41,014 bases of DNA. It comes from Nostoc sp. JL33 (lineage in GTDB: Bacteria; Cyanobacteriota; Cyanobacteriia; Cyanobacteriales; Nostocaceae). The DNA is taken from the NCBI RefSeq assembly GCF_017114985.1, contig NZ_JABXKP010000099.1, positions 1 to 41,014 of the forward strand, read 5' to 3'. Positions 8,100 through 16,410 of the stretch are shown piece by piece. A program made the translations under genes and the position numbers. A model generated the notes under the pieces. It was not told the DNA's origin. It made no database searches and saw nothing but the letters and a program-made list of their open reading frames with translations. Numbering within the stretch: the first letter of the stretch is position 1; the number at the start of each line of letters is the position of its first letter.

Positions 8100-9056
8100 T
8101 TAGGAGTCAATGGTCAATAGCTTTTCATCTGCACAAGTACTTCCCTGCTCTCCATCTCCTTCCTTCGAGATAGTTGCAGTATTTAAGTGACCACCACAGT
8201 TGCGTAATTCGTAAAGTTTAACGCCAATTTGATATTCATATTGACTCAGCAAGCGTCCATAAATATATCCTGCTTTGCCATCCAAAAAACCGCGTTGAAT
8301 AATATAAAATAAAACAAACCGCAAAATGGGTTTAAATGGCAGGTGTACCCAGACTTTTTTCAAAAAGCGCTTGCGTTGCACGGCATCACCAAATAGATTA
8401 GCGCCGATAGTACCGCTATCATCTTTACCTGTGAGAATATTAAAATAAACACTAGCTTCCCAGTTGGAATAACGGTTGTGTCGTTCTAACCAGTGGTAAA
8501 GGTCGCGGAAGTCTTCGTGGAGCATATCATTTTTGAGATACCCAACTTTCCCCTGCAAAATCACATGTTCGTGAACTTCGTTATCACCAGTATTGGGAAT
8601 ATCTTCTGTATTTAGATTTTCGTAGCGACCATTTTTATGTTGAAATAAACGTAGATTCCAATCGGGATATTTCCCACCATAACGAATCCATTTTCCTAAG
8701 AAAAATACGCGGCGGTTGAGATAATAACCTGCATATTCTTTGTTTTTAATTGCTTGGTCAATTTCTTCCCAAAGTTCGGGAGGGATGCGCTCATCACAAT
8801 CTACAATTAGCACCCATTCGTTGCGAAAAGGTAGATTATCTAAAGACCAATTTTTCTTTTTGGGCCAGCGTCCATTGAAGTCGAATTGCACGACATTTAC
8901 ACCGTGACTTTTAGCAATTTCAATGCTGTTGTCGCTACTTTGAGAATCTACTACAAATATTTCATCTGCTCTGATGAGGCTAGCTAGGCAGGCAGGCAAG
9001 TTTACTTGTTCGTTTTTTGCCGGAATTAAAACTGAAACTGGTATTTTAGATGACAT
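8100..9056 (-). CDS. Glycosyltransferase family 2 (WaaE/KdtX-like)
   Basis: The 318-residue protein is a GT-A fold family 2 glycosyltransferase that transfers a sugar from a nucleotide sugar. It begins with the typical first strand VSVLIPAKNEQVNLPACLASL, then the nucleotide-binding FVVDSQSSDNSIEIA and the metal-binding VDCDERIPPELW. The region RYGGKYPDWNLRLFQHKNGRYE resembles the WaaE/KdtX lipopolysaccharide subgroup. A short hydrophobic segment (ILRFVLFYIIQRGF) near residue 245 may associate with the membrane. It is 23 bases downstream of another family 2 transferase and above the HpsU-like acetyltransferase, probably one transcription unit. The acceptor is unknown. Confidence 0.9.
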   Translation of the reverse strand: MSSKIPVSVLIPAKNEQVNLPACLASLIRADEIFVVDSQSSDNSIEIAKSHGVNVVQFDFNGRWPKKKNWSLDNLPFRNEWVLIVDCDERIPPELWEEIDQAIKNKEYAGYYLNRRVFFLGKWIRYGGKYPDWNLRLFQHKNGRYENLNTEDIPNTGDNEVHEHVILQGKVGYLKNDMLHEDFRDLYHWLERHNRYSNWEASVYFNILTGKDDSGTIGANLFGDAVQRKRFLKKVWVHLPFKPILRFVLFYIIQRGFLDGKAGYIYGRLLSQYEYQIGVKLYELRNCGGHLNTATISKEGDGEQGSTCADEKLLTIDS

Positions 9057-9079
9057 ATGAGTATAAATTATGTTATTGG

Positions 9080-10012
9080 TTATTTCTTATTTGATGTGGA
9101 TAAAAGACCTTGAATAGCAGCATTTAAGTAACCAATCTGACCGTAAGCATAAACAAGTTTATCAAACCGTTCTGCTGGATCAGAGAAATATTGCAATGCC
9201 TTATACAATCCGCGTACAAACCGTTCGCTACCTCGTTGCAATTGAGCGATACCAGCTTTACCAGCGAGTTGTTCTCGATAGCATTCACTAATACCCTGCC
9301 ACCAGCCTCGGTTTAAAAACCAGGAGCGTTGGAGGCGTTCTGGAGCAACATTGTGAGCGACTAGCGCTTCGGGAAGATAAGCGACTTGCCAACCACGCTG
9401 TAGGGCAAATTCGGTCATTTGCAGTTCTTCATTTGATAATAGATTTTTGCCGACTCGACCAAGATGAGGATCAAAACCGCCAATTTCTTCTAGGAAACTG
9501 CGGCGGATGGAGTAATTTAAGCCTCTGGGTGTTGAGCCAGGTTGCTCGATGTAGATGTTACTGTTACCCAAGTCGTATGCACCCAGATTTGCAGCTAGTC
9601 CCGGAGATAGCCACCGTGGTTGCTGGATTCCTGGGGGCCAGATGAGAGTGACTTTGCCACCTGCGATCGCTAGTTTAGAATTATTGTAATAGGCAAAATA
9701 TAAAACTTGTAGCCAGCGATCGCAGGCTACAGCATCGTCATCCAGATAAGCCAGAATATCACTACTAGCTACTTTTGCACCCGTGTTGCGGGCGACAGAT
9801 AAACCAATAATGGGTTCAAAGACATACTTTAGGCGCGGATTGTGGGTTCTTTGTTCTACAACCTCACGAGTGCGATCGCTAGATCCATTATCAACTACCA
9901 CAATTTCAAAGTCAGCAGCAAAATCCTGCGCTAAAAGACTATCAATTGCAGCCCCTAAATAGGTATCTCGATTGTGGGTACAGATAATGGCAGAGATTTG
10001 GGTGTTTGGCAT
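9080..10012 (-). CDS. Glycosyltransferase family 2 (HpsE-like)
   Basis: The 310-residue protein opens with ISAIICTHNRDTYLGAAIDS and has the family 2 donor-site motifs VVVDNGSSDRT and LAYLDDDAVACDRWL (DDD metal motif). A later RGLNYSIRRSFLEEIGGFDP with a following EELQMTEFALQRGW is the usual acceptor/catalytic segment. It resembles HpsE-type glycosyltransferases of hormogonium polysaccharide in Nostoc, an assignment by family likeness only. It appears first in a three-gene minus-strand group with the WaaE-like transferase and the acetyltransferase. A REP-like palindrome cluster lies just upstream (10045-10105). Confidence 0.87.
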   Translation of the reverse strand: MPNTQISAIICTHNRDTYLGAAIDSLLAQDFAADFEIVVVDNGSSDRTREVVEQRTHNPRLKYVFEPIIGLSVARNTGAKVASSDILAYLDDDAVACDRWLQVLYFAYYNNSKLAIAGGKVTLIWPPGIQQPRWLSPGLAANLGAYDLGNSNIYIEQPGSTPRGLNYSIRRSFLEEIGGFDPHLGRVGKNLLSNEELQMTEFALQRGWQVAYLPEALVAHNVAPERLQRSWFLNRGWWQGISECYREQLAGKAGIAQLQRGSERFVRGLYKALQYFSDPAERFDKLVYAYGQIGYLNAAIQGLLSTSNKK

Positions 10013-10039
10013 AGATTTAATTTAGGATTTGAGATTTGG

Positions 10040-10106
10040 GACTTTCCTGCGGAACGCTACGCGTAGCTTGCTTCTCCGGAGGGGTACGGCTACGCTTAGT
10101 CGAACG
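10040..10106. repeat. REP-like palindromic repeat cluster
   Basis: The stretch contains CCTGCGGAACGCTACGCGTAGC and CTCCGGAGGGGTACGGCTACGC, the same word family (GCTACGCGTAGC, CTCCGCAGGAGTACGCGG) seen at 12431-12508, 20500-20600 and 29300-29470. These are dispersed GC-rich palindromes in an otherwise AT-rich gap. Confidence 0.65.
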
Positions 10107-10212
10107 ATTTTAGATTAAAATCTTAAATCCAATGCATAACTGCTGAGAGTTAATCTAAACCAAAAGTTACTGACCCACCAACCGAGTTTCTTCGGAAATA
10201 ATCTTTAAAACT

Positions 10213-11040
10213 TTACGTTTGTTGAATATGACTGTGTAAAACAACCAGAGTTTGGGCTAATTGACTAAGGCGGGTTTCCAAGGATTGCTTGCGCCCTAAC
10301 AGTTGACGTAACTTTTGGTAACGAGCGATCGCCATACTAACATTGGCAACCTGATCTGATGGACATGGGCGCGACCAGACTTTACCAGTATCGTCTACAC
10401 CACAGAGGCGGTAGCCAGTAATAGATGATTGATAGGATATTTTCTCCCCATTCGCGCAAATTTCTTCTACGTAGTTCATCAAGCGGCCAACTTCTGCATG
10501 ACGTAGTGTTGCGGTTCCTGCCGATTCTGCTTCTTCGGGATTAGATTCTAACCAGCCATTGACAATTGGGCCTTCTAAGTAAATATCCTGAATTTGCTTC
10601 ACTATATTTTGCAGTTCTGTTTGCCAATCGGCGACAGTTTCCTGAATTTCTTGCAATAGATTCATCGCCAATGCTGGATTGGCACCGTGGCGATGGCTAC
10701 TAAAGCTGGGAGTTTTCAGCTTGGGTAGGCTGGGTGTTTTGCTCCCATTCTCTTCTGTTTGAAAGGTCTGCACAGAGTCATGGTGAGGAAAGAAATTTTG
10801 TTCGTGAGAATAATTACTCTCGGTATCTACGCTCAAGTCAACTGTTTTTGCTTGTGTATTGAGTTCCCCATCCTGGGAAGATGGAGTTTGTGTATTTTCT
10901 GTGGGTTCGTTGGCTCCGACGCTGATTCTAAAAGAGAAAGGTCGTTTTGTCGTCGAATCACCTGTTTCGGCGGCAGAGGCAGTGCCGCGATTCCCTAAAT
11001 CGTGTAGAGTTGCTTCTATGCGTTTTAAGCCTGCGTTCAT
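10213..11040 (-). CDS. Hypothetical cyanobacterial protein with disordered N-terminal half
   Basis: The 275-residue protein has an N-terminal half rich in Ser, Thr, Gln and charged residues (about 15-120), predicted disordered, followed by a conserved-looking helical domain. In that domain, AMNLLQEIQETVADWQTEL and QKLRQLLGRKQSLETRLSQL form likely coiled coils, separated by a small beta-like patch (YQSSITGYRLCGVDDTGKVW). I do not recognise a named family. No membrane segment or signal peptide is present. It lies between the polysaccharide group and cobU, reading away from cobU. The layout, a flexible tail plus a coiled-coil module, would fit a scaffold or adaptor, but this is only inference. 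Confidence 0.75.
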   Translation of the reverse strand: MNAGLKRIEATLHDLGNRGTASAAETGDSTTKRPFSFRISVGANEPTENTQTPSSQDGELNTQAKTVDLSVDTESNYSHEQNFFPHHDSVQTFQTEENGSKTPSLPKLKTPSFSSHRHGANPALAMNLLQEIQETVADWQTELQNIVKQIQDIYLEGPIVNGWLESNPEEAESAGTATLRHAEVGRLMNYVEEICANGEKISYQSSITGYRLCGVDDTGKVWSRPCPSDQVANVSMAIARYQKLRQLLGRKQSLETRLSQLAQTLVVLHSHIQQT

Positions 11041-11256
11041 AAAGATATCCTAAAGTTTGCTGTCCCCAGTGGTATTAAATAATTAAAAATGGGGTTGTTG
11101 GGATTTTTGGCTTTTGCCAGTTGGAGCATTAATGATGCTGGTGCTAATTTTATCTCTTAAAAGTTATTTAAAATCAAAAATCTCACCGATGAAGTAAAAA
11201 ACTGCGGCGAGAAATTGCAACCATAGACATATTGTTAAAATAGTCAGGAAAAAACT

Positions 11257-11832
11257 TTGGGTAAAATCATCTTAGTAACAGGGCCAGCACGATCTGGTAA
11301 AAGTGAATGGGCGGAAACTCTGGCCATGCAGTCAGGAAAAGCAGTTGTTTACGTAGCAACAGCCACCGATAACCCAGATGACCAAGAATGGCATCTACGC
11401 ATTTTAGAACACCAACAACGTCGTCCCCAAGACTGGGTAACTTTATCTGTACCTGTGGAACTGTCTTCTACCCTCGCTGATGCCAAACCCTATACCTGCC
11501 TTTTAGTTGATTCTTTAGGAACTTGGGTTGCTAATCTCCTGGAACTCGATGAATCTAGCTGGGAAAACATCCTTGCAGAGTTGTTAGAAACGGTGGAGTT
11601 AGTTGCTGCTGATATGGTGTTTGTAGCAGAAGAGGTGGGCTGGGGTGTAGTACCAGCTTATCCCCTTGGGAGGACGTTCCGCGATCGCCTGGGTTCTTTA
11701 GTGCGCCAGCTGGGTGTACTCAGCAATACTGTTTATTTAGTTACTGGTGGTCATGTTCTCAATCTCAGCATCCTTGGTTATCCATTGCCAAATAGAGGGG
11801 ATGTTGGAGCATTCAGAAGTCAAGATTCTTAA
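11257..11832 (+). CDS. cobU: Adenosylcobinamide kinase / adenosylcobinamide-phosphate guanylyltransferase
   Basis: The 191-residue enzyme phosphorylates adenosylcobinamide and then attaches GMP, giving the activated nucleotide-loop precursor of cobalamin or pseudocobalamin. It has the P-loop GPARSGKSEWAE at residues 9-20, the conserved VYVATATDNPDDQEW and HQQRRPQDW, CLLVDSLGTWVANLL and the C-terminal FVAEEVGWGVVPAYPLGRTFRDRLG. Start choice: TTG at 11257 with AGGAA six bases upstream; no ATG precedes the P-loop. No other cobalamin gene is in the window. A small unknown gene follows 45 bases later in the same direction. Confidence 0.93.
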   Translation: MGKIILVTGPARSGKSEWAETLAMQSGKAVVYVATATDNPDDQEWHLRILEHQQRRPQDWVTLSVPVELSSTLADAKPYTCLLVDSLGTWVANLLELDESSWENILAELLETVELVAADMVFVAEEVGWGVVPAYPLGRTFRDRLGSLVRQLGVLSNTVYLVTGGHVLNLSILGYPLPNRGDVGAFRSQDS

Positions 11833-11877
11833 CTTTTGATTCAAATTAATCTAAAATCTTAAATCTAAAATTGTAAT

Positions 11878-12303
11878 ATGGCAACCAAAGAAGAAGTTAG
11901 AGGATACCTTGCCTACTGGTTCCAGTTGGGTAAGAAAGTGATTACGGGTAACGGTAAGGCAAGCTTTTTGCCCCTATCGGTGCTAAATGGCGATCGCTAT
12001 AGTGAAGAATTTGAAGAATGCTGGCAGAAAATTATCTCACCGGAATCGGGTGATTGTTACCTGGAGGGTACACATGAAAGCATTGCTCAACTGTTGACAC
12101 CAGCATGGGATATGATGCCTTGTGGGCGTTGCAGTATGCCAGTAGCCGCGCGAAATGTCGGGATGCCGGCATTGTTATGTCCCTGCAATGATTTACCTAA
12201 CTGGCCTAATACCGAATTACCAGCACCGCGAGAGCCAATTAAGACTCAAGACCAACTCAAAAGAATTCGCAATCGGCTTGTAGATAATTTGGAAATCTCT
12301 TAG
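11878..12303 (+). CDS. Hypothetical cyanobacterial protein with Cys cluster
   Basis: The 141-residue soluble protein follows cobU in the same direction. The first 80 residues look globular (EEVRGYLAYWFQLGKKV, then SVLNGDRYSEEFEECWQKI). A Cys-rich patch, CGRCSMPVAARNVG then LLCPCNDLPNWP, could bind zinc or a metal cluster. I do not recognise a named family; it looks like a conserved cyanobacterial orphan. Co-transcription with cobU is possible, but a heptamer-type repeat lies between them, so shared function is not established. Confidence 0.75.
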   Translation: MATKEEVRGYLAYWFQLGKKVITGNGKASFLPLSVLNGDRYSEEFEECWQKIISPESGDCYLEGTHESIAQLLTPAWDMMPCGRCSMPVAARNVGMPALLCPCNDLPNWPNTELPAPREPIKTQDQLKRIRNRLVDNLEIS

Positions 12304-12617
12304 TTCACTTGGGGGTTGGGAATTTGGCGTTGGACAAGTTTTATTAGCAAAATCACACTGATAAAAACAACTTGAAAAGGCAATACAGTTCAGTTAAGTA
12401 TTTCTTCCTTCTCTTTCTTCGCGTTCTTCTCTACGAGACGCTACGCGAACGCGTCCAACTCTTGGAGACGCTGCGCGTAGCTTGTGCTCCGCAGGAGTAC
12501 GCGGTTCGTTAAAAATTGACTTTGACAAAGAGTTAAGCCTTAACTAAATGGTATTGCTTGAAAAGGTGCTTTATTCCCCAATTGATTTTTGATAATATTT
12601 TTGCCAGGTATATGAGA
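12304..12617. repeat. Intergenic region with REP-like palindromes
   Basis: The core at 12431-12508 contains GAGACGCTACGCGAACGCG, GGAGACGCTGCGCGTAGC and CTCCGCAGGAGTACGCGG, imperfect palindromes of the dispersed Nostoc type. It lies between two convergent genes. No coding sequence is seen. Confidence 0.65.
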
Positions 12618-14294
12618 TTACCGCAGCTTAGGAGATTTAGCTAACTTCCAGACCGAATAATATTTGTCACTGTAAACACTATCTGTCTGTAATTTATACT
12701 TTTTTTCGATTTTTTCGCGCCAAGTATCAGAAGGATTGAATAAAAATACATCAGCAAACCCATCAGGAATTTTGGGAATTTTTTGGTTGTTCACCAACAG
12801 AAATTGCACTTCTGGTTTCAAAAGATAGCTTAGAGAAAAGACATTCCCATAATTGTTACCCAAAGCATCACTAATCAAAAGTGGCCGAGTCGTTTGATTG
12901 ATGATTTGGGCAACTTGTGGATTGTCATAGCTCATACCCTTATTCCACCAAGTTTCTGCCTGGGAACTCACCTTAGAAGAAATCAGACCGCAAATAATCA
13001 CTAATGCCATAATTATCTGCCAAATGCTCCGGCGTGACACGTTCTGATTATATAGTTGCGTAGCTAGTAGATAAGCAACAGCCACTTCGATTCCTAAATA
13101 AGATGGTATTAAATATGGTTCGGCAGATGAGCGTATACCCCCAGCAATTAAACTTGGCAGTATTAGGGGTAGTGCTGGCACTACAATTAATATAATGATA
13201 AACAACCAGACTTTATAGTTAGTTGTTTGGCAAATAAAATAAATTGAAGATCCAACCAAAGTTAAAAAAATTGGTGTAATTAAATAGCGCAGAGGGTTGT
13301 CTGAGCTAAGGTCTATATCAAAAAAAATCCGGCTTAACTGCATCAGGAAAAATGGAAATATAGGCGTCAAAGATGATTGCGTTGTTGTCTTATCTGCTGA
13401 AATCAAAAATTGAAAAAAGTTACCTACCACAACTGTTATCCAAGGCATGAAGGCTAAAAAACCTACCAGTGATGCTAGCAGATAAGTTCTGACAGTTTCA
13501 GTCAACTTAAATTTGGCAGTGATCATTACATAAATTCCGTGAGCAACTGCTACAAATCCACTCCAAAGAAATGTATAAAGACTGATGGCTAAAGTTACTG
13601 CATAAATGCTCCAAATAGCGAATAAATCTGGTCGTTGTCGTTTTTTTACTAGCTCATCTTTATCTTGTGATTCCAGCCGCATTGCTTGCAGCAGAGACGC
13701 ACTGGATAGTAATATAGTGACTAGCCAGAGAATATATTCTTGTGCTTCTTGGGCGTATACTAGATGAATTGGAGAAATTGACATGAGTGCGATCGCTACA
13801 CCAGGAACCGATAATGGCACATTAAATAATTCTCGGCATAGCCAATAAACACAAGGGAAAACCAGCAAACTCATACAGGCAGATAAACTTCTAATCGCCG
13901 TCACCGAATTACCAAACATTTGCATCCAGAATCTGGCTATTACATAATACAACGGTGGATGCTGAGAATCTTCTTTTGCCAAAGACATAATTGTATCATT
14001 TAAGCTTTTTTTTGGATTTGCACCTTGAAACTGGGCAAAACTTTCTCCGCTAATCACACGATTCTTAAAAAGTTGCTGTTCTGCTTGATTAATTCTGTAA
14101 CCAGAAATCCGCAATGAGGCATAAGTTTCATCATGCGAGTAAACTTTGCTATCAAGGTTAGAAAAGCGAAACAATATACCCATCGCCAATAATAAAATAA
14201 TTAAAAATCGCAACCAACTCGGAGTAAATTTGAGATGGCGCATAAGTAGTTTTCCCAATAATTTGCCTAAAATAATCCAGTCAGGTGGACTCAA
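12618..14294 (-). CDS. Family 39-type membrane glycosyltransferase (ArnT/PMT-like)
   Basis: The 558-residue integral membrane protein has about eleven to twelve hydrophobic segments. The first begins near residue 27 (WLRFLIILLLAMGILFRF) and is followed by the loop motif YSHDETYASLR, the acidic pair expected in GT-C enzymes that use a polyprenyl-phosphate sugar. Further along are AKEDSQHPPLYYVIARFWMQMFG (typical HPPLYY motif of family 39) and a soluble C-terminal domain from about 460. The substrate is unknown; transfer to lipid, polysaccharide or protein outside the membrane is likely. The listed start is TTG 14294; ATG 14243 (MRHLKF) is a plausible alternative. Confidence 0.87.
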   Translation of the reverse strand: MSPPDWIILGKLLGKLLMRHLKFTPSWLRFLIILLLAMGILFRFSNLDSKVYSHDETYASLRISGYRINQAEQQLFKNRVISGESFAQFQGANPKKSLNDTIMSLAKEDSQHPPLYYVIARFWMQMFGNSVTAIRSLSACMSLLVFPCVYWLCRELFNVPLSVPGVAIALMSISPIHLVYAQEAQEYILWLVTILLSSASLLQAMRLESQDKDELVKKRQRPDLFAIWSIYAVTLAISLYTFLWSGFVAVAHGIYVMITAKFKLTETVRTYLLASLVGFLAFMPWITVVVGNFFQFLISADKTTTQSSLTPIFPFFLMQLSRIFFDIDLSSDNPLRYLITPIFLTLVGSSIYFICQTTNYKVWLFIIILIVVPALPLILPSLIAGGIRSSAEPYLIPSYLGIEVAVAYLLATQLYNQNVSRRSIWQIIMALVIICGLISSKVSSQAETWWNKGMSYDNPQVAQIINQTTRPLLISDALGNNYGNVFSLSYLLKPEVQFLLVNNQKIPKIPDGFADVFLFNPSDTWREKIEKKYKLQTDSVYSDKYYSVWKLAKSPKLR

Positions 14295-14524
14295 TGAGAT
14301 ACCTTCGCTAGGAATTATATCTGAGTTTGTTCATCAGACATTGTTAAGGTACTTTGAGTGAGAGTCATCTGATTTGAAAGATTGACAATAAACATCTCTC
14401 TTCTATTAACTCTGAAAACAATTACACAAGGTTGTATCAAATACCGCAAAACTCGCTTTGGTTATGAAACGGAGATATGGATGTGGAGTAAGATATCATA
14501 AATTGGTAATAAATTAGGTTTATC

Positions 14525-14914
14525 ATGCAACTTAAGCGGACATTTTCTAGTGCATCCTGGGAGTCGAAAGTAGGTTACTGTCGAGGCATAAGAGTCGGAA
14601 GCCATATTTATATTTCTGGTACTGCACCAGTTGATACCACAGGAGGTGTTTTTGCTCCTGGCGATGCTTATGCACAGGCAAAGCGCTGTTTTGAAATTAT
14701 CCAAAAATCTTTACAAGACTTAGGCGCTGATCAAAGCAATGTTGTGCGAACTCGGATGTTCGTTACAAACATTAGCTGTTGGGCTGAATTTGGACGGGCA
14801 CATCAAGAATTCTTTGGAGAAAATCCACCAGCTTCAACTATGGTAGAAGTGAAATCGCTAGTTGATCCAGCGATGTTAATTGAAGTTGAAGTTGATGCGA
14901 TCGCTCTAGATTAA
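14525..14914 (+). CDS. Rid family protein (YjgF/YER057c/UK114), Arg-less subtype
   Basis: The 129-residue protein matches the trimeric Rid fold: YCRGIRVGSHIYISGTAPVD, then QAKRCFEIIQKSLQDLGADQ, VVRTRMFVTNI and the final IEVEVDAIALD. Canonical RidA deaminates reactive enamines and uses an Arg in the PAR motif; here the aligned stretch is NPPASTMVEVKSLVDP, with Ser/Thr where the Arg should be. It is therefore better called a Rid-family protein of another subgroup than RidA. The start is ATG 14525. It stands alone between a divergent glycosyltransferase and a convergent acyltransferase. Confidence 0.9.
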   Translation: MQLKRTFSSASWESKVGYCRGIRVGSHIYISGTAPVDTTGGVFAPGDAYAQAKRCFEIIQKSLQDLGADQSNVVRTRMFVTNISCWAEFGRAHQEFFGENPPASTMVEVKSLVDPAMLIEVEVDAIALD

Positions 14915-15041
14915 GAATGATAAACATCAAATATCTCATGCTAAACTAGGCTGAAATATTCCGATTATTCTAGTCTCCGTAGTGCAAACTTTCTTCCTCT
15001 AGCTGCCTGCGCCTGAACATCGTTAGTTTAAAAGAGAATTG

Positions 15042-15836
15042 TCACAAAATTTGGTAACGCCATCTGAGGAAGTCTTTACTATTACATATAGTTAAAAAAT
15101 CAATAGTCTTAAACTGCCGATCAATAGCTGGAAGGCTGCATATGTTAGCTCCAATATTCAAGTATGCCTGCAAAACTTTCGGAATTTCCATATGATATGA
15201 ATCATGGTAATTTTGAGGCAATTCTAGGCAATATTGTGAATTGGGATAAACCAAAATACTCGGATGCATCAAGCCATTCTGCTGAAAATAATTATAAGCG
15301 TAAGTAGCTTGCCAAGGAGATTGTGTTAGTAATGATGCACAGCCAAAGAAATATTGGTTTTTACTCCAGATGAGATAATTTGCTAGTCCTTTCCAGAGTA
15401 GTAAAAGTGCCTGACTGTTGCGGTATTCTTTAGCTATACATGCACGCCCAACTTCAACTGATGCCTGAAGCACAGAATTGGGAATTGCATTAAGATTAAA
15501 TATATCGGCAGCATCAAAGCCTAGTCTTTGAGAAGCCATTGCATAGGTTTGCATTCGATAAGTTCCAATCGTTTTACCCGTTTGGTTGGAGATCAGGATT
15601 AAATGATGGCAAACTTCATCAAACTTATCTATATCCATCTGGGTAAAGTTAGAAGCAGAAAATCCTAAGCCTAGTTCAAGATTAAAAACTTGAAAGCGCA
15701 ACCGAAAAATTGATTCTAATTCTTCTTCAGTTGATGCCAGCCGTAGGGTATATTTTTCAGTTTGAAGGACGGGGAAATCTTCAAGAGTGGGAGGAGGATT
15801 CAGTGAATAATTGATGTTGCATCCAGAAACTTCCAT
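15042..15836 (-). CDS. GNAT-fold N-acyltransferase (N-acyl amino acid synthase / hemolysin-like)
   Basis: The 264-residue protein resembles the Acetyltransf_5 / FeeM-like group of GNAT enzymes, which take a long-chain acyl group from acyl-ACP and place it on an amino acid or ornithine. Seen in the sequence: YTLRLASTEEELESIFRLRF at 28-47, the GxxR-like GKTIGTYRMQ near residue 85, SVEVGRACIAKEYRNSQALL (the usual E-x-x-R core with the acyl/CoA-binding loop) and LLLLWKGLANYL. A short basic C terminus ends the protein. The product and substrate cannot be read from sequence. No ACP or olsA partner is next to it. Confidence 0.78.
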   Translation of the reverse strand: MEVSGCNINYSLNPPPTLEDFPVLQTEKYTLRLASTEEELESIFRLRFQVFNLELGLGFSASNFTQMDIDKFDEVCHHLILISNQTGKTIGTYRMQTYAMASQRLGFDAADIFNLNAIPNSVLQASVEVGRACIAKEYRNSQALLLLWKGLANYLIWSKNQYFFGCASLLTQSPWQATYAYNYFQQNGLMHPSILVYPNSQYCLELPQNYHDSYHMEIPKVLQAYLNIGANICSLPAIDRQFKTIDFLTICNSKDFLRWRYQIL

Positions 15837-16161
15837 CTATCTTCCTACTTAGATTTGCGAAAATATTCTACTAGGATTTAGGCACTATACAAATAGCTCA
15901 CATTATGCATTAATGTGTCGAAGCATGATCGGGACAGTTTTCGATAAAAGAACCTATAGAGAGCTTTTTTACTCTCTTGAATTAGGGGTAGAGTGCTTTT
16001 ATTATGGACATTAATTTCCAAAAAATCTGGCAATAAGATACAAAATTTTCCTTTGATAAATGCAAGTCATACCATTTCACACAAACCCAGGTACATATAG
16101 ATTTCTCGTAGGGGCACAGCATTCCTCATAGGTGTCAACTTAAGCTCAAACTCCTTTAAAA

Positions 16162-16269
16162 CCTCGTTTCTAGCCAGAGGCTAGAAATGCTGCTCCTGGC
16201 GGCAGAGCCGCCAGCAAGGGAGGCGGAGCCTCAATGAGGAGCATTCCCAGCCGGAGACTGGGAACGAGG
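16162..16269. repeat. 108-bp multi-arm palindromic element
   Basis: The ends CCTCG (16162-16166) and CGAGG (16265-16269) are complementary. Between them are perfect stems: TTTCTAGCC/GGCTAGAAA (16167-16175/16179-16187), TGCTCC/GGAGCA (16191-16196/16238-16243) enclosing TGGCGGC/GCCGCCA and GAGGC/GCCTC, and TTCCCAG/CTGGGAA (16244-16250/16258-16264). The result is a cloverleaf-like fold. Similar CCTCGTTTC...GGAACGAGG blocks are common dispersed repeats in filamentous cyanobacteria (from memory). Confidence 0.7.
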
Positions 16270-16297
16270 TACGAGGTAAAGTCAAAATCAGGGCAGA

Positions 16298-16323
16298 AAG
16301 CCCCCGGATGAATCCAGGGGCTT
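16298..16323. terminator. Hairpin downstream of nadK
   Basis: AAGCCCC at 16298-16304 pairs with GGGGCTT at 16317-16323, with inner GGAT/ATCC pairing. It lies about 90 bases past the nadK stop on the minus strand. No clear T tract follows, so it is a weak terminator candidate or another dispersed palindrome. Confidence 0.4.
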
Positions 16324-16335
16324 GGATAATTTTGG

Positions 16336-16380
16336 TTGCGATGCCGAAGGCGATGCCGAAGGCGGGCTACGCCTACGCAA
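16336..16380. repeat. REP array with duplicated GATGCCGAAGGC unit
   Basis: GCGATGCCGAAGGC occurs twice in tandem and is followed by GGGCTACGCCTACGCA. The same words recur inside two genes: the GGGCTACGCCTACGCA half in the DUF29 gene (24982-25010, opposite strand) and the GCCTTCGGCATCGCC half in the MCP gene (33920-33940). This copy is therefore a useful reference for the mobile palindrome family. Confidence 0.7.
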
Positions 16381-16410
16381 TCTGCGGTAAATGCACTCTA
16401 AAATACTGAA

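Larger units (their letters stand above)
15837..16410. other. Long intergenic region rich in structured repeats
   Basis: This 574-bp gap holds the cloverleaf-like element at 16162-16269, a hairpin at 16298-16323 and a REP array at 16336-16380. The part before 16100 is AT-rich with no gene. No coding sequence is visible. Confidence 0.6.
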
